64,000 nucleotides of DNA from Oscillospiraceae bacterium (GCA_015065325.1 SVQO01000009.1:19462-83461), one strand, 5' to 3'; shown: positions 1 through 10,546, counted from the stretch's first letter. The notes: a model not told the origin generated them from the sequence alone. Program-made: numbers and translations.

Positions 1-344
1 TTCTTTTCATCGGTTACCAGCTCGATGATAGCCATTTCAGCAGCATCACCGCGACGGGGGCCGGTCAGGATGACTCTGGTGTAACCGCCGCATCTTCCCT
101 CAAAGGAAGGAGCGATTTCATCAAACAGTTTCTTAACAACGTCCTCTTTGGTAATGAAGGAAAGAGCCTGTCTCTTGGAGGCAAGGGTGTTCTTCTTTCC
201 GAGGGTAATCATTTTTTCAGCAAGACTCTGAACTTCCTTTGCACGGGTCGCAGTGGTCTCCAGTCTGCCCTTTTCGAGCAGGAAGGTCACCTGGCCGCGG
301 AGCATAGAAAGTCTGTGGTCAGTCTTTCTGCCAAGTTTACGCAT
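1..344 (-). CDS. rplQ: 50S ribosomal protein L17, C-terminus off the window
   Basis: Large-subunit protein L17, last gene of the alpha operon. The start ATG is at 344, behind AGGAGG. The N-terminus [11 protein letters not shown] and the following LRGQVT segment are typical of L17. About 114 codons are present and the 3' end lies beyond position 1, so the stop is not visible. It follows rpoA by 33 nt, which is the usual Bacillota order. Confidence 0.96.
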   Translation of the reverse strand, partial: MRKLGRKTDHRLSMLRGQVTFLLEKGRLETTATRAKEVQSLAEKMITLGKKNTLASKRQALSFITKEDVVKKLFDEIAPSFEGRCGGYTRVILTGPRRGDAAEMAIIELVTDEK

Positions 345-377
345 TTTGTGTTTCCTCCTGATAGTATTGGGAAAAAA

Positions 378-1328
378 TCAGTCTTCTTCCTTCTTGAGCT
401 CAAAGCCCAAGGACTGAAGCTTCTGAATGACTTCTTCCAGGGATTTCTTACCGAGGTTACGGACCTTGATCATGTCCTCCTCGCTACGGTTGATCAGATC
501 TTCAACGGTATGAATACCGGCGCGCTTCAAGCAGTTGAAAGCACGAACTGACATATCAAGCTCCTCAATGGTCATTTCCAGAACCTGAGCCTTAACGACC
601 TCGTCTCTGTCCTTCATTACGTCCAGCTTCTTAGCCTCATCGGAAAGATCGATAAAGAGGTTCAGATGCTCAACCATGATCTTAGCGGCCAGGGAAATGG
701 ATTCCTTTGCGGTGATGGTACCGTCGGTCTCCACCTCGAGGGTCAGCTTATCGAATTCCATACGGTCGCCGACTCTGGCATTATCCACCTTGAAGTTCAC
801 CTTCTTGGCGGGAGAATAGATGGAGTCGGTGTAGATGGTTCCGATAGAGGGAGTTCCCTGAGCCTTGTTACGCTCGGCGGAAACGTATCCTCTGCCGGTT
901 TCAAAGGTCAATTCCATATAAAGCTTTGCGCCCTGTGCAACGGTGCAAAGGTAAAGATCGGGGTTGAGGATCTCGATGTCGGAATCCGCCTTGATATCCC
1001 CTGCGGTTACCACCTTGTCACCCTGTACGTCGATCACACAAACCTTGGGTTGATCGGTGAACAGCTTTGCACGGATACTCTTGATATTCAGAATAATTTC
1101 GGGTACATCTTCTTTAACGCCGTCGATGGTAGAGATCTCGTGGAGTACTCCGTCGATCTTTACACTGGTTACGGCAACACCGGGAAGAGAACTGATCAGG
1201 ATGCGGCGAAGAGCATTACCCAAGGTAATGCCAAAGCCTCTTTCCAAAGGCTCTACTTCGAATACGCCCAAAGCGCCGTTTTCAGACTGCTCAACAGTGT
1301 TTATACCCGGTCTTTCGATTTCAATCAT
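378..1328 (-). CDS. rpoA: RNA polymerase alpha subunit
   Basis: Alpha subunit, 316 aa, the scaffold on which beta and beta' assemble. The N-terminal dimerisation domain spans about residues 1-230, with the conserved [15 protein letters not shown] segment near 37-49. An acidic linker leads to the C-terminal DNA/activator-binding domain at about 250-310 ([18 protein letters not shown], helix-hairpin-helix). AAGGAGG lies 7 nt before the ATG. It sits between rpsD and rplQ in the alpha operon. Confidence 0.98.
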   Translation of the reverse strand: MIEIERPGINTVEQSENGALGVFEVEPLERGFGITLGNALRRILISSLPGVAVTSVKIDGVLHEISTIDGVKEDVPEIILNIKSIRAKLFTDQPKVCVIDVQGDKVVTAGDIKADSDIEILNPDLYLCTVAQGAKLYMELTFETGRGYVSAERNKAQGTPSIGTIYTDSIYSPAKKVNFKVDNARVGDRMEFDKLTLEVETDGTITAKESISLAAKIMVEHLNLFIDLSDEAKKLDVMKDRDEVVKAQVLEMTIEELDMSVRAFNCLKRAGIHTVEDLINRSEEDMIKVRNLGKKSLEEVIQKLQSLGFELKKEED

Positions 1329-1355
1329 GAAATAACCTCCTTAAAAATTTAGGGA

Positions 1356-1985
1356 TTATTTGGAGTAAAGTTCGACAATGAGCTGTTCGTCAATTTCAAA
1401 GTCAATGTCTTCTCTCTGAGGCATTGCAATGATCTTGCCCTTTCCGTTCTCCTTATCAACTTCAAGCCACTTGGGAATGATCTTGCCTTCGCACTTCTCG
1501 ATGACGGTCTTGATCTTGGGACGGTCCTTCTTGGAGTCCTTGATGGCGATTTCGTCGCCAACCTTGAGAAGCATAGAGGGGATGTTAGCATTCTTGCCGT
1601 TTACGGTGAAGTGGCCGTGACGAACCAACTGACGAGCGTCTCTACGGCTCTCAGCCAGGCCCATTCTGTAAACAACGTTGTCGAATCTTCTCTCGATCAT
1701 GATCAGCAGGTTAACACCGGACATACCTTCCTGTGCGTCTGCCTTCTCGTAGTAATTTCTGAACTGGGTTTCCAGAATGCCGTAGTAGCGACGGGTCTTC
1801 TGCTTCTCGCGGAGCTGAAGTCCGTAGTTCTTCATCATTCTGGCACGGGCTGCACCATGCTGTCCGGGTACGGTACCACGACGGGTGATGGGGCACTTAT
1901 CGGAGAAGCATCTTTCGCCCTTCAAAAACATTTTTACGCCTTCTCTGCGGCACTGTCTGCACGCAGGGCCAGTATATTTTGCCAT
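1356..1985 (-). CDS. rpsD: 30S ribosomal protein S4
   Basis: S4, 209 aa, a primary 16S rRNA-binding and assembly protein. Cys9, Cys12, Cys26 and Cys31 near the N-terminus form the zinc-binding (C+) version of the protein. The S4 RNA-binding domain follows at about 98-160 ([20 protein letters not shown]). It lies 27 nt upstream of rpoA. Here rpsD is in the alpha operon between rpsK and rpoA; in Bacillus subtilis it is a separate gene. Confidence 0.98.
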   Translation of the reverse strand: MAKYTGPACRQCRREGVKMFLKGERCFSDKCPITRRGTVPGQHGAARARMMKNYGLQLREKQKTRRYYGILETQFRNYYEKADAQEGMSGVNLLIMIERRFDNVVYRMGLAESRRDARQLVRHGHFTVNGKNANIPSMLLKVGDEIAIKDSKKDRPKIKTVIEKCEGKIIPKWLEVDKENGKGKIIAMPQREDIDFEIDEQLIVELYSK

Positions 1986-2006
1986 TATTTCTCTCTCCTT
2001 TCCAAA

Positions 2007-2408
2007 TTATACGCGTCTTCTCTTGGGAGGACGGCAGCCATTGTGAGGGATGGGAGTTACGTCTTTGATCAGCGTGATCTCAAGACCTGCGGTCTGGAGA
2101 GCGCGGATGGCAGATTCTCTTCCCTGTCCGGGGCCCTTAACGAAAACTTCAACAGTCTTCAGACCCTGATCAACAGCCAGCTTTGCAGCGGTTTCTGCTG
2201 CCATCTGTGCAGCGAAGGGAGTGGACTTCTTAGAGCCCTTAAAGCCCAATTCACCGGCAGATGCCCAGGAGATAGCATTACCATTCACGTCGGTAAGAGT
2301 GATAATGGTGTTGTTGTAAGTAGAACGGATATGAGCTGCGCCTTTTTCGATATTCTTCTTCTCGCGGCGCTTCTTGGTCGTTCTTTTAGCTTTAGAAACT
2401 GCAGCCAT
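2007..2408 (-). CDS. rpsK: 30S ribosomal protein S11
   Basis: S11, 133 aa, part of the platform of the small subunit near the mRNA exit. The conserved core [10 protein letters not shown] and the basic C-terminus CRPPKRRRV are present. The first 20 residues are a lysine/arginine-rich extension common in Bacillota S11. It lies 16 nt after rpsM and 21 nt before rpsD. Confidence 0.98.
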   Translation of the reverse strand: MAAVSKAKRTTKKRREKKNIEKGAAHIRSTYNNTIITLTDVNGNAISWASAGELGFKGSKKSTPFAAQMAAETAAKLAVDQGLKTVEVFVKGPGQGRESAIRALQTAGLEITLIKDVTPIPHNGCRPPKRRRV

Positions 2409-2424
2409 GTTTTTCTACTCTCCT

Positions 2425-2793
2425 TTATTTCTTCTTGTTTGCAATGGTCTTTGCAGGACCTTTTCTGGTTCTTGCGTTGGTCTTGGTTCTCTGACCTCTG
2501 ACGGGCAGACCCTTGCGATGACGAATTCCGCGGTAGCAGCCGATATCCTTCATTCTCTTGATATCGTATGCGATGTTTCTGCGGAGATCGCCTTCTACGG
2601 TATATTCGTTTTCAATGATTTCACGCAGCTTTGCTACGTCATCATCTGTCAGATCCTTGACTCTCGTATCGGGATTGATGCCGGTCTTTTCGAGGATCTT
2701 CTTGGAAGATGTAAGACCGATACCGAAAATGTAGGTCAAACCGATCTCGACGCGCTTTTCTCTGGGAAGGTCTACACCTGCTAAACGTGCCAT
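2425..2793 (-). CDS. rpsM: 30S ribosomal protein S13
   Basis: S13, 122 aa, located in the head of the small subunit where it contacts L5 and the P-site tRNA. It begins [14 protein letters not shown], with the helix-two turns-helix segment at about 14-60 and the basic tail with [15 protein letters not shown]. The order rpmJ-rpsM-rpsK is the canonical alpha-operon start. Confidence 0.98.
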   Translation of the reverse strand: MARLAGVDLPREKRVEIGLTYIFGIGLTSSKKILEKTGINPDTRVKDLTDDDVAKLREIIENEYTVEGDLRRNIAYDIKRMKDIGCYRGIRHRKGLPVRGQRTKTNARTRKGPAKTIANKKK

Positions 2794-2813
2794 ACTGTTT
2801 TTCCTCCTCTTAA

Positions 2814-2948
<135 letters not shown>

Positions 2949-2957
2949 TTAAAAAAA

Positions 2958-3173
2958 TTACAGCCGACGGATGATTCTTCCGCGGGTGGGATCGTAAATG
3001 CTGACTTCTACCAGCACCTTGTCGCCCGGGATGATTCTGATATAGTGTTGCTGCATCTTACCCGAAATGTAAGCCAGGATCACCATATCATTGGGAAGCT
3101 TAACTTTGCTCGTGGCATTCGGCAGGGTCTCGATGACCGTGCCCTGGAATTCCATTACATCGTCTTTTGCCAA
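2958..3173 (-). CDS. infA: Translation initiation factor IF-1
   Basis: IF-1, 71 aa, an OB-fold protein that binds the A site of the 30S subunit during initiation. It begins [11 protein letters not shown] and ends [11 protein letters not shown], the full family length. The start codon is TTG at 3173: an in-frame TGA lies three codons upstream, no nearby ATG fits, and AAAGGAG sits about 9 nt before the TTG. Confidence 0.96.
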   Translation of the reverse strand: MAKDDVMEFQGTVIETLPNATSKVKLPNDMVILAYISGKMQQHYIRIIPGDKVLVEVSIYDPTRGRIIRRL

Positions 3174-3202
3174 AATAACTCACTCCTTTGATCTTGGCAT
3201 CA

Positions 3203-3949
3203 TTACAGTTCGGTTAAAATTTTAGCGCCGTCGCGGGTGACCGCAACTGTATTTTCATAATGTGCGGAAAGGGATCCGTCCATCGTCCGTACGGTCCAGC
3301 CGTCCGGCATCTGATAGACCTCCTTCTTGCCGGCATTGATCATTGGCTCGATTGCCAAGGTCATACCCGCGTAAAGTCTGGGTCCTTTTCCCGCTACCCC
3401 GAAATTGGGTACGTCGGGTGCTTCGTGGAGATCTTGTCCGACGCCATGGCCGATATATTCCCTGACAACGGAAAAGCCTGCGCTCTCCGCTGCAGTCTGA
3501 ACAGCCGCAGATATATCGCCCACGCGGTTTCCCTCACAGGCCTTGGAAAGCCCAGCATAAAAGCTATCCTTTGTGACCTGAATGAGGCGCTCGGCTTCAG
3601 GTGAGATCTTACCACAGGGAAAGGTTCGTGCGCAGTCTCCGTGAAAGCCATTCAGATATGCGCCCACATCGATCGAAACGATGTCACCGTCCTTCAGCAC
3701 CTGGTTCCCCGGTATTCCGTGGATCACCACATCACCTACGCTGATGCAGGAGCTTTTCGGAAAACCCGCATAACCGAGGAAGGAAGGCACGCCGCCGTGC
3801 TTCTCGATAAACTTGCGGATTTTCAGATCGATCTCACCGAGCGTTACGCCCGGAGCGATGATGCTTGCCCCTTCGTAAAGGGCTGCTACCGTCAGCTTGC
3901 AACTCTCCTGCATCAGTGCAAGCTGCGCGGAATTTTTCAACCGGATCAT
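3203..3949 (-). CDS. map: Methionine aminopeptidase, type I
   Basis: Cytosolic metallopeptidase, 248 aa, that removes the initiator methionine from new proteins. The five metal ligands of the pita-bread fold are visible: Asp94 and Asp105 (SIDVGAY, GDCARTF), His168 (GHGVG), Glu201 (AIEPM) and Glu232 (HYENTVAV). It has no N-terminal zinc extension. Its ATG overlaps the adk stop as ATGA, so the two are probably translationally coupled. Confidence 0.98.
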   Translation of the reverse strand: MIRLKNSAQLALMQESCKLTVAALYEGASIIAPGVTLGEIDLKIRKFIEKHGGVPSFLGYAGFPKSSCISVGDVVIHGIPGNQVLKDGDIVSIDVGAYLNGFHGDCARTFPCGKISPEAERLIQVTKDSFYAGLSKACEGNRVGDISAAVQTAAESAGFSVVREYIGHGVGQDLHEAPDVPNFGVAGKGPRLYAGMTLAIEPMINAGKKEVYQMPDGWTVRTMDGSLSAHYENTVAVTRDGAKILTEL

Positions 3950-4572
3950 ACACGCACTTTCTCGAGAATCTTCTCGGTGATCTCCTCGGGAGACTTAGTG
4001 CCGTCCACGGGGCAAAGCTTCTTTTCGTAATAAGCGATCAGAGGCTCGGTCTGCTCGTGATAGACGGAAAGGCGGTGCAGAACGGTTTCGGGTTTGTCAT
4101 CCTCACGGATACAAAGCTCTACCTTGCAGGTATCGCAAATGCCCTCTTCCGCGGGTTTGTTATAGAGAACGTGATAGGTTCGCTGGCAACGGGGACAAAA
4201 TCTTCTGCCGCCCATACGCTTCACGATGGTATCATCGCTCACTTCGATATCTACGACACGATCGATTTCGATGCCGTTTTCATCGAGGAATTTTGCCTGT
4301 TCGATTGTTCGGGGAAAGCCATCCAGGATAAAACCGTTTACACAGTCGGGCTTAGACAGTCTCTCCTTGACCAAAGCATTTACCAGGTCGTCGGGAACCA
4401 GACAGCCTGCGTCCGTATAACGCTTGAATTCAAGACCCAAGGGAGTCCCTTCCTTGATGGCCGATCTTATAATGTCGCCGGTTGAAATCGCCGGAACCGC
4501 AAGGGCGGCGCTGATACGCGCTGCCTGCGTTCCTTTTCCGGCGCCGGGTGCTCCGAGAAATATGAGTTTCAT
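3946..4572 (-). CDS. adk: Adenylate kinase
   Basis: Interconverts ATP plus AMP and two ADP, 208 aa. The P-loop GAPGAGKGTQ is at residues 7-16. The LID domain carries a four-cysteine zinc site (CPRC and CDTC), usual for Gram-positive forms. The start is the ATG at 4572; an upstream in-frame extension would run into secY coding sequence and lacks homology. It is 7 nt after secY and overlaps map by 4 nt. Confidence 0.98.
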   Translation of the reverse strand: MKLIFLGAPGAGKGTQAARISAALAVPAISTGDIIRSAIKEGTPLGLEFKRYTDAGCLVPDDLVNALVKERLSKPDCVNGFILDGFPRTIEQAKFLDENGIEIDRVVDIEVSDDTIVKRMGGRRFCPRCQRTYHVLYNKPAEEGICDTCKVELCIREDDKPETVLHRLSVYHEQTEPLIAYYEKKLCPVDGTKSPEEITEKILEKVRV

Positions 4573-4579
4573 TTTCAGT

Positions 4580-5905
4580 TTACCCCAGGAATCCTTTGTA
4601 GTGACGCATGGTGATCTGAGATTCCAGATCGCGCACGGTTTCCAGTGCAACGCCGACTACGATCAACATAGAAGTACCACCGAATGCTACGCTACCCAAG
4701 CTGATTGCTCCACTGGAGATCGCGTAAGTCAAAGCGTTTACTGCCATAGGCAGAACCGCGATGATTGCCAGGAAGAAAGCACCGATCAGGGTGATCTTCT
4801 TCAAGGAGCTTGCGATAAAGTCGCTGGTGGGCTTACCGGGACGAAGACCGGGGATAAAGCCGCCGTTCTTCTTGAGGTTGTTTGCCACTTCTACGGGATT
4901 AAAGGAGATCGCCAGGTAGAAGTAAGAAAACGCAACGATGAGAATGAGCTCAATAACAATGTAGAATACACTCTGAGTGCTGAAAAGATCGATGAATCCT
5001 TTCCAGAAAGAGCCTTCCTTCGGCGGGAAGAACATGCCGAGGGTCGCGGGCAGCATCAGGATGCTGGAGGCGAAGATGATCGGCATAACGCCGGACATGT
5101 TCAACTTGATGGGAAGGTGAGTGCTCTGACCGCCGTACATTTTGCGTCCGACAACGCGCTTTGCATACTGTACGGGGATCTTTCTTTCAGACTCAGTCAT
5201 AAAGACAACGAAAGCTACGATCAGAATACCGATCACTGCGATCAGCGCGTACATCAAAACCGTCATAACGATACTTGCAACGGAGCTACCCTCCTGAGTA
5301 ACGTTTTCAACGAAATCCTCAGCCATGGTAGGCAGAGATGCGATGATGTTTGCAAACAGGATCATAGAGATACCGTTTCCGATTCCCTTTTCATTGACCT
5401 TCTCAGCCAGCCACATAATAAGAGCTGCACCGGCACAATGACAGGAGATGATTACGATCGCCTTGAACACGGAGGGGTCTTTGATCGCGTGAGCGTTCTT
5501 CAGGGTTACGTAGTAGCCGTAAGAAGTCAGCAGAGCGATACCGACCGTGGTATAGCGGGTAATCTGTGTCAGTTTCTTCTTGCCTTCTTCGCCTTGCTTG
5601 CTCAGTCTCTCCAGTGCGGGAATCGCAATGGTAAGAAGCTGAATAACAATGGAAGAAGTAATGTAAGGAGATACAGAAAGTGCGAATAAAGTCGCTTGGG
5701 AAAATGCTTCGCCGGACAAGATGTCCATATATTGAAACATTGTACCCTCGGTTTCATTGCCAAACCATTCTCTGATCAGGTCGCCCTCGATAAAGGGAAC
5801 GGGCAATGCGCAACCAACGCGGTAGATCACGATGATCAACAGCGTGAAAAGAATCTTCTTACGAAGATCCGGGAGTTTCCAAGCATTGACAAACGTTTTC
5901 AGCAC
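4580..5905 (-). CDS. secY: Preprotein translocase subunit SecY
   Basis: Channel-forming subunit of the Sec translocon in the cytoplasmic membrane, 441 aa with ten predicted transmembrane helices. The conserved N-terminus (FVNAWKLPDLRKKILFT), the PYITSSIVIQLL plug-adjacent helix and the C-terminal MRHYKGFLG tail are present. It lies 1 nt after rplO, the normal position at the end of the spc genes, and is followed by adk-map. Confidence 0.98.
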   Translation of the reverse strand: MLKTFVNAWKLPDLRKKILFTLLIIVIYRVGCALPVPFIEGDLIREWFGNETEGTMFQYMDILSGEAFSQATLFALSVSPYITSSIVIQLLTIAIPALERLSKQGEEGKKKLTQITRYTTVGIALLTSYGYYVTLKNAHAIKDPSVFKAIVIISCHCAGAALIMWLAEKVNEKGIGNGISMILFANIIASLPTMAEDFVENVTQEGSSVASIVMTVLMYALIAVIGILIVAFVVFMTESERKIPVQYAKRVVGRKMYGGQSTHLPIKLNMSGVMPIIFASSILMLPATLGMFFPPKEGSFWKGFIDLFSTQSVFYIVIELILIVAFSYFYLAISFNPVEVANNLKKNGGFIPGLRPGKPTSDFIASSLKKITLIGAFFLAIIAVLPMAVNALTYAISSGAISLGSVAFGGTSMLIVVGVALETVRDLESQITMRHYKGFLG

Positions 5906-5906
5906 C

Positions 5907-6350
5907 TCAGATCACCTCAACCGTTCCGCCGGCTGCCTCGATCTTAGCCTTAGCAGTCTCGGAAATCTTCTGAGCCTTAACAGTGAGCTTTTTGGTAAGA
6001 TTGCCGTTTCCGAGAACCTTAAGACCGTCGAGCGGCTTTGAAATAACATTTGCTTCCACAAGTGCTACCAGATCAACTACTGCACCGTTGTCAAACAGCT
6101 TTTCCAGATCGGAAACGTTGACGATTGCATAGTTGGTAGCAAATCTGTCGTTGTTAAAACCACGCTTGGGAAGTCTTCTGTATGCAGGCATCTGACCGCC
6201 TTCGAAGCCGATGCGAACACCGCCGCCGGAGCGAGCCTGCTGACCCTTATGACCGCGACCGCCGGTCTTGCCGTTGCCGGATCCGGGTCCTCTGCCCTTA
6301 CGCCATGCCTTTTTGGTGGGCACGGCAGGAGCCAATTCATGAAGCTTCAT
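5907..6350 (-). CDS. rplO: 50S ribosomal protein L15
   Basis: L15, 147 aa, binds 23S rRNA and acts late in large-subunit assembly. It begins [21 protein letters not shown], with the glycine/arginine-rich N-terminal segment ([15 protein letters not shown]) that enters rRNA and a compact C-terminal domain. It sits between rpmD and secY. Confidence 0.98.
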   Translation of the reverse strand: MKLHELAPAVPTKKAWRKGRGPGSGNGKTGGRGHKGQQARSGGGVRIGFEGGQMPAYRRLPKRGFNNDRFATNYAIVNVSDLEKLFDNGAVVDLVALVEANVISKPLDGLKVLGNGNLTKKLTVKAQKISETAKAKIEAAGGTVEVI

Positions 6351-6370
6351 TGTATTTCCTCCTAATTTTC

Positions 6371-6547
6371 TCAGGCATTCTCGACGCGAACCATATGCTT
6401 GATCACTTCGATTTTGCCCTTCACTGCAGCGCTATCTTCCTGAACGGTGAAATCGCCGATTTTCTTCAGGCCGAGAGAAGCAGCAGTCTTCTTCTGCTTT
6501 TCGAGTCTGCCGATGAGGCTTTTCTCGAGAGTAATTTTAAGAGCCAT
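6371..6547 (-). CDS. rpmD: 50S ribosomal protein L30
   Basis: L30, 58 aa. The reading frame begins [14 protein letters not shown] behind GAGGAG and ends HMVRVENA. It carries the bacterial short-form beta-alpha-beta fold ([11 protein letters not shown] in the middle). It lies between rpsE and rplO, 16 nt from rpsE. Confidence 0.96.
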   Translation of the reverse strand: MALKITLEKSLIGRLEKQKKTAASLGLKKIGDFTVQEDSAAVKGKIEVIKHMVRVENA

Positions 6548-6563
6548 TGTTTCTCCTCCTCGT

Positions 6564-7067
6564 TCAGTTCAGAATTTCTTCGGGAGTCTTGCCGCGCATT
6601 GCTGCTACTTCCTGAGCAGAGCGGAGAGCGCGAAGTCCCTCGAAGGTTGCTTTCACAACGTTGCCGGGGTTGTTGGTGCCCAGGCACTTAGCACGGATGT
6701 CGGAAATGCCTGCAAGCTGCAGAACGCTCTTTACCTTGCCGCCGGCAATGATACCGGTACCCTTGGGGGCGGGCTTCAAAAGAACGCGACCTGCGCCGAA
6801 GATACCAACGATCTCGTGGGGGATCGTGGTGCCCTTCATGGAAACCTCGATCATATTTTTCTTTGCGTCCTCAACGCCCTTGCGGACTGCTTCGGGACGC
6901 TCGGAAGCCTTTCCGAGGCCGTAGCCTACGTGACCCTGTCCGTCGCCTACTACAACCAGTGCGGAGAACTTACGGACACGACCGCCTTTTACGGTTTTGG
7001 AAACGCTTTTGGTGTAAACAACGTCTTCTCTCAGATCGAGAGTAGCCGCATCAATTTTCTGTGCCAT
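6564..7067 (-). CDS. rpsE: 30S ribosomal protein S5
   Basis: S5, 167 aa, involved in decoding accuracy at the mRNA entry. The double-stranded-RNA-binding-like N-domain (about 12-75) has [17 protein letters not shown] with the conserved loop, and the C-domain has [18 protein letters not shown]. It follows rplR by 13 nt in the spc block. Confidence 0.98.
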   Translation of the reverse strand: MAQKIDAATLDLREDVVYTKSVSKTVKGGRVRKFSALVVVGDGQGHVGYGLGKASERPEAVRKGVEDAKKNMIEVSMKGTTIPHEIVGIFGAGRVLLKPAPKGTGIIAGGKVKSVLQLAGISDIRAKCLGTNNPGNVVKATFEGLRALRSAQEVAAMRGKTPEEILN

Positions 7068-7080
7068 ATCATTTCCTCCC

Positions 7081-7440
7081 TTAGAATTTTAAACCAGCTT
7101 CGCGGGCACCTTCAGCAAGCTCCTGAACACGTCCGTGGAAAATGTAACCGCCACGGTCGAACACTACTTCAGTGATTCCCTTGTCCAGAGCAGCCTTAGC
7201 TACTGCCTGTCCCACAAGCTTTGCGGCCTCTTTGTTGCCGCCGTACTGATTGAATTCCTTATCAAGAGAGGAAGCGGAGGCAAGAGTCTTGCCGTTTTCA
7301 TCATCGATCACCTGAGCGTAGATGTTCTTCAGAGATCTGAAAACGCAAAGTCTCGGCTTCTGTGCAGTTCCGAAAATCTTTCCGCGAACTCTTTTATGTC
7401 TTCTAATACGCTTTTTGTTCGTATCAACGCGAGAAACCAT
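7081..7440 (-). CDS. rplR: 50S ribosomal protein L18
   Basis: L18, 119 aa, one of the 5S rRNA-binding proteins together with L5 and L25. The basic N-terminus ([12 protein letters not shown]) and the C-terminal [28 protein letters not shown] segment are diagnostic. It lies between rplF and rpsE. Confidence 0.98.
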   Translation of the reverse strand: MVSRVDTNKKRIRRHKRVRGKIFGTAQKPRLCVFRSLKNIYAQVIDDENGKTLASASSLDKEFNQYGGNKEAAKLVGQAVAKAALDKGITEVVFDRGGYIFHGRVQELAEGAREAGLKF

Positions 7441-7458
7441 ACTATTCCACTCCTTTCC

Positions 7459-7995
7459 TTATTTGCCGGCCTTACCGGATTTGCGGCGAATGCGCTCGCC
7501 AACATACTTGATGCCCTTGCCCAGATAGGGTTCGGGAGGACGCTTGCCTCTGAGTTCAGCAGCAACCTGGCCAACCTTCTGCTTGTCGATACCGCAAACG
7601 TTGACGTGGTTTGCATCCGGTACCTCGAAGGTAATGCCGTCTTCCTCGGTCATAACGACGTCGTGGGAGTAGCCAAGGTTCATAACGATCTGGTTGCCCT
7701 TCTTAACGACACGGTAACCGCCTTCGCTGATCTCCAGTTCCTTCTTGTAACCGTTGGTAACGCCTTCTACCATGTTGGCAACGAGGGTACGGGAAAGACC
7801 GTGGAGGCTCTTTGCTTCCTTCTCGTCGTTGGGGCGCTTAACCAGGATCTCAGCTCCTGCTACCTCAACCTGCATCAAAGGATGAACGTTTCTGGTGAGA
7901 GTGCCCTTGGGTCCCTGTACGGTTACGGTGTTACCGTTAACGGTAACCTTAACGCCTGCGGGGATCGCGATGGGCTTAAGTCCGATTCTTGACAT
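7459..7995 (-). CDS. rplF: 50S ribosomal protein L6
   Basis: L6, 178 aa, two tandem copies of the same fold near the sarcin-ricin loop. It begins MSRIGLKPIAIP and has the C-terminal RGKRPPEPYLGKGIKY motif that contacts 23S rRNA. It follows rpsH by 15 nt. Confidence 0.98.
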   Translation of the reverse strand: MSRIGLKPIAIPAGVKVTVNGNTVTVQGPKGTLTRNVHPLMQVEVAGAEILVKRPNDEKEAKSLHGLSRTLVANMVEGVTNGYKKELEISEGGYRVVKKGNQIVMNLGYSHDVVMTEEDGITFEVPDANHVNVCGIDKQKVGQVAAELRGKRPPEPYLGKGIKYVGERIRRKSGKAGK

Positions 7996-8010
7996 ATTCT
8001 TTACCCTCCC

Positions 8011-8409
8011 TTACCAAACGAAAGCGAGCACTTCGCCGCCAACGTTTGCTTTTCTTGCAGCGCGGTCAGTCATGATGCCCTTGGAAGTGGAAACGATGGC
8101 AACACCGAGACCGTGCATAACCTGGGGGATCTCCTCGCAGCTAGCGTAGATGCGAAGACCGGGCTTAGATACTCTGCGGATGCCCTGAATGATCCGCTGC
8201 TTGTTGGGACCGTACTTCAAGGTAACGCGGATGATACCCTGGTTGCCGTTGTCCACAACCTCAAAACCTTTGATATAACCCTCGTCCAACAGGATCTGAG
8301 CGATAGCTCTCTTCATATTGGAATTGGGGATATCAACACTTTCATGCTTTGCAGCATTTGCATTTCTGATACGGGTGAGCATATCAGCAATAACGTCTGA
8401 AATTTGCAT
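8011..8409 (-). CDS. rpsH: 30S ribosomal protein S8
   Basis: S8, 132 aa, central-domain 16S rRNA binder. It begins [23 protein letters not shown]. The C-terminal signature is [14 protein letters not shown], followed by GGEVLAFVW. It lies between rpsN and rplF. Confidence 0.98.
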   Translation of the reverse strand: MQISDVIADMLTRIRNANAAKHESVDIPNSNMKRAIAQILLDEGYIKGFEVVDNGNQGIIRVTLKYGPNKQRIIQGIRRVSKPGLRIYASCEEIPQVMHGLGVAIVSTSKGIMTDRAARKANVGGEVLAFVW

Positions 8410-8477
8410 TAAATTTTCCTCCTATTTGCATTTAGTTTGCGGCAGAGCCGCACTTGAATACAGATTCTGCCGGATTC

Positions 8478-8663
8478 TTACCAGCTAGCCTTTCTGACAC
8501 CGGGGATCTGACCCTTGTATGCCAGCTCGCGGAAGCAGATACGGCAGATACCGAATTTACGAAGATAAGCATGGGGACGGCCGCAGATCTTGCATCTGGT
8601 GTATTCTCTGGTGGAATACTTCTGCTTCTTCTGCTGCTTCAAGATCATTGCTTTCTTTGCCAT
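8478..8663 (-). CDS. rpsN: 30S ribosomal protein S14, zinc-binding type
   Basis: Short S14 of 61 aa. Two CxxC pairs (CKIC and CRIC, 15 residues between pairs) make this the zinc-binding type rather than the 89-residue zinc-free paralogue. The C-terminus PGVRKASW is canonical. It is preceded by GGAGG and lies 18 nt after rplE. Confidence 0.98.
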   Translation of the reverse strand: MAKKAMILKQQKKQKYSTREYTRCKICGRPHAYLRKFGICRICFRELAYKGQIPGVRKASW

Positions 8664-8681
8664 TTTCTTTTCCTCCTTACC

Positions 8682-9221
8682 TTATCTTGCGAACGGTGCA
8701 CCCATGAGGGACAGAAGCTTGCGAGCTTCCTCATCGGTGTTAGCGGTGGTTACGAACACGATGTCCATACCGCGGATCTTATCGATCTTATCGTATTCGA
8801 TTTCGGGGAAGATCAACTGCTCTTTGATACCGAGAGAGTAGTTTCCGCGTCCGTCGAATGCGTCGGGATTGATACCCTTGAAGTCACGAACTCTGGGAAG
8901 AGCCAGGTGGAACAGACGATCAATGAACTCATACATAATGTCGCCTCTGAGGGTAACCTTTGCACCGATCTTCTGACCCTGACGGATCTTAAAGTTTGCA
9001 ACGGACTTCTTTGCGTAGGTAGGAACTGCCTTCTGACCGGTAATAGCGGACAGATCGTCGATGATATTGTCGATCACCTTTGCATTTTCCTTAGCCTCGC
9101 CTGCGCCTACGTTCACCACGATCTTGTCGATCTTGGGGATCTGCATAACGCTCTTATACTTGAATTCCTCCATCAAAGCGGGAGCAACTTCATTGCGATA
9201 AAATTCTTTCATTTTTACCAT
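8682..9221 (-). CDS. rplE: 50S ribosomal protein L5
   Basis: L5, 179 aa, 5S rRNA-binding protein of the central protuberance. It begins [20 protein letters not shown]. The [13 protein letters not shown] and [10 protein letters not shown] motifs are present, with the C-terminal [10 protein letters not shown] segment. It follows rplX by 14 nt. Confidence 0.98.
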   Translation of the reverse strand: MVKMKEFYRNEVAPALMEEFKYKSVMQIPKIDKIVVNVGAGEAKENAKVIDNIIDDLSAITGQKAVPTYAKKSVANFKIRQGQKIGAKVTLRGDIMYEFIDRLFHLALPRVRDFKGINPDAFDGRGNYSLGIKEQLIFPEIEYDKIDKIRGMDIVFVTTANTDEEARKLLSLMGAPFAR

Positions 9222-9235
9222 TTCAGCACCCTCCC

Positions 9236-9577
9236 TTACAGCTCAGCGCCGCATTTTGCACAAACGCGGGTCTTCTTGCCGTCTTCTACTTTAACTTTGG
9301 TTCTGACACCCTTCTTGCACTTGGGGCAGTAAATGCTTACCTTGCATGCGTTGATGGGAGCCTCTGCCTTCACGATACCGCCGGTCTCGCCCTGCTTTCT
9401 GGGCTTCACGTGCTTGGTTACCATGTTGATACCTTCAACGATTACCTTGCCTTCTTTGGGGCTGACTTCAAGAACCTTACCGGTCTTAACTTCGCCTGCT
9501 TTCACAAACTTGTTGGAAAAGCTGCCCACGTTCAATACGACCGTATCGCCTTTTTTAATGTGAAGCTTGTTACTCAT
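9236..9577 (-). CDS. rplX: 50S ribosomal protein L24
   Basis: L24, 113 aa, an assembly initiator on 23S rRNA. The KOW motif lies near the N-terminus ([13 protein letters not shown]). The C-terminus carries a CPKC ... CAKC zinc ribbon, found in many Bacillota L24 proteins. It is separated by 88 nt from rplN, a longer gap than its neighbours, with no second gene in it. Confidence 0.97.
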   Translation of the reverse strand: MSNKLHIKKGDTVVLNVGSFSNKFVKAGEVKTGKVLEVSPKEGKVIVEGINMVTKHVKPRKQGETGGIVKAEAPINACKVSIYCPKCKKGVRTKVKVEDGKKTRVCAKCGAEL

Positions 9578-9665
9578 ATTCTTAGGCGTGCTGCCTACAA
9601 TCCTTCTTTCAAGAATTGCTCAGCACTTGTCTCCTTTCAGTATGTTACATTCAGTGGGACAAGGC

Positions 9666-10034
9666 TCAGAGTACTTCGGGAGCGAGGGAGAGGATCTTCA
9701 GATAATCTCTGTCACGAAGCTCTCTTGCAACCGGTCCGAAAATACGGGTTCCCCTGGGGTTCTTGTCTTCTTTGATGATGACTGCTGCATTCTCGTCGAA
9801 TCTCACATAGGATCCGTCGCTTCTGCGGGTGGGCTGTACGGTTCTTACGACAACGGCTTTCACAACGTCGCCCTTCTTAACCATGCCGCCGGGAGCTGCT
9901 TTCTTTACTGCACAAACGACAACGTCGCCGATTGCAGCATAGCGTCTGCCGGTACCGCCCAGTACGCGGATGCAAAGCAGTTCTTTTGCGCCGGTGTTGT
10001 CGGCGACTTTCATTCTGCTTTCTTGCTGAATCAC
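9666..10034 (-). CDS. rplN: 50S ribosomal protein L14
   Basis: L14, 122 aa, at the subunit interface. It begins [18 protein letters not shown], the hallmark of the family, and ends with the [16 protein letters not shown] tail. It follows rpsQ by 22 nt. Confidence 0.98.
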   Translation of the reverse strand: MIQQESRMKVADNTGAKELLCIRVLGGTGRRYAAIGDVVVCAVKKAAPGGMVKKGDVVKAVVVRTVQPTRRSDGSYVRFDENAAVIIKEDKNPRGTRIFGPVARELRDRDYLKILSLAPEVL

Positions 10035-10056
10035 TTTTCGTTACCTCCTGGTCGGA

Positions 10057-10320
10057 TTATTTCGCCTTTTCGATGATTCTTACAAGGCGCCATCTCTTAT
10101 TCTTGGAAAGGGGTCTGGTTTCCATGATCTCAACCTTATCGCCTACACCGCACTCGTTCTTCTCATCGTGAGCCATAAACTTTACGGTCTTCTTGATGAT
10201 CTTGCTGTACAGGGGATGCTTTACGTTGTCCTCAATCGCAACAACGATGGTCTTATCGGTTGCGTTGGAAACGACCTTTCCTACACGGGTCTTTCTCAGG
10301 TTTCTATCCATGTTCTTCAA
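10057..10320 (-). CDS. rpsQ: 30S ribosomal protein S17
   Basis: S17, 87 aa, OB-fold primary binder of 16S rRNA. The [19 protein letters not shown] segment and the C-terminal [16 protein letters not shown] are typical. It lies between rpmC and rplN. Confidence 0.98.
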   Translation of the reverse strand: MKNMDRNLRKTRVGKVVSNATDKTIVVAIEDNVKHPLYSKIIKKTVKFMAHDEKNECGVGDKVEIMETRPLSKNKRWRLVRIIEKAK

Positions 10321-10330
10321 TCTCCTTTAC

Positions 10331-10546
10331 TTACTGTGCGGAGTCTTTATCAGCCTGGATCTCTTTCTCACGGATCACGGTCATCAGGCGGGCAATGGTC
10401 TTGCGAGCCTCCACGATCTTCTGAGGATTCTCAAGCTGGTTAATGGCGTGCTGGAAGCGGAGGTTGAAAAGTTCTTCTTTCTTTGCAACAAGCTCTGCAT
10501 TCAACTCGTCAATCGTCTTTTCTCTGATTTCGCTTAATTTCATCAC
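10331..10546 (-). CDS. rpmC: 50S ribosomal protein L29
   Basis: L29, 71 aa, two-helix protein near the peptide exit tunnel, where trigger factor and SRP dock. It begins [16 protein letters not shown], with the central [16 protein letters not shown] motif. The first codon overlaps the rplP stop by 4 nt, so the pair is probably translationally coupled. Confidence 0.97.
   Translation of the reverse strand: MMKLSEIREKTIDELNAELVAKKEELFNLRFQHAINQLENPQKIVEARKTIARLMTVIREKEIQADKDSAQ

Noticed and set aside
1611..2501. Plus-strand frame opposite rpsD and rpsK
   Set aside because: Antisense of ribosomal protein genes with no supporting signals.
4573..4650. N-terminal extension of adk
   Set aside because: It overlaps the end of secY in another frame and precedes the canonical MKLIFLGAPGAGKG start.
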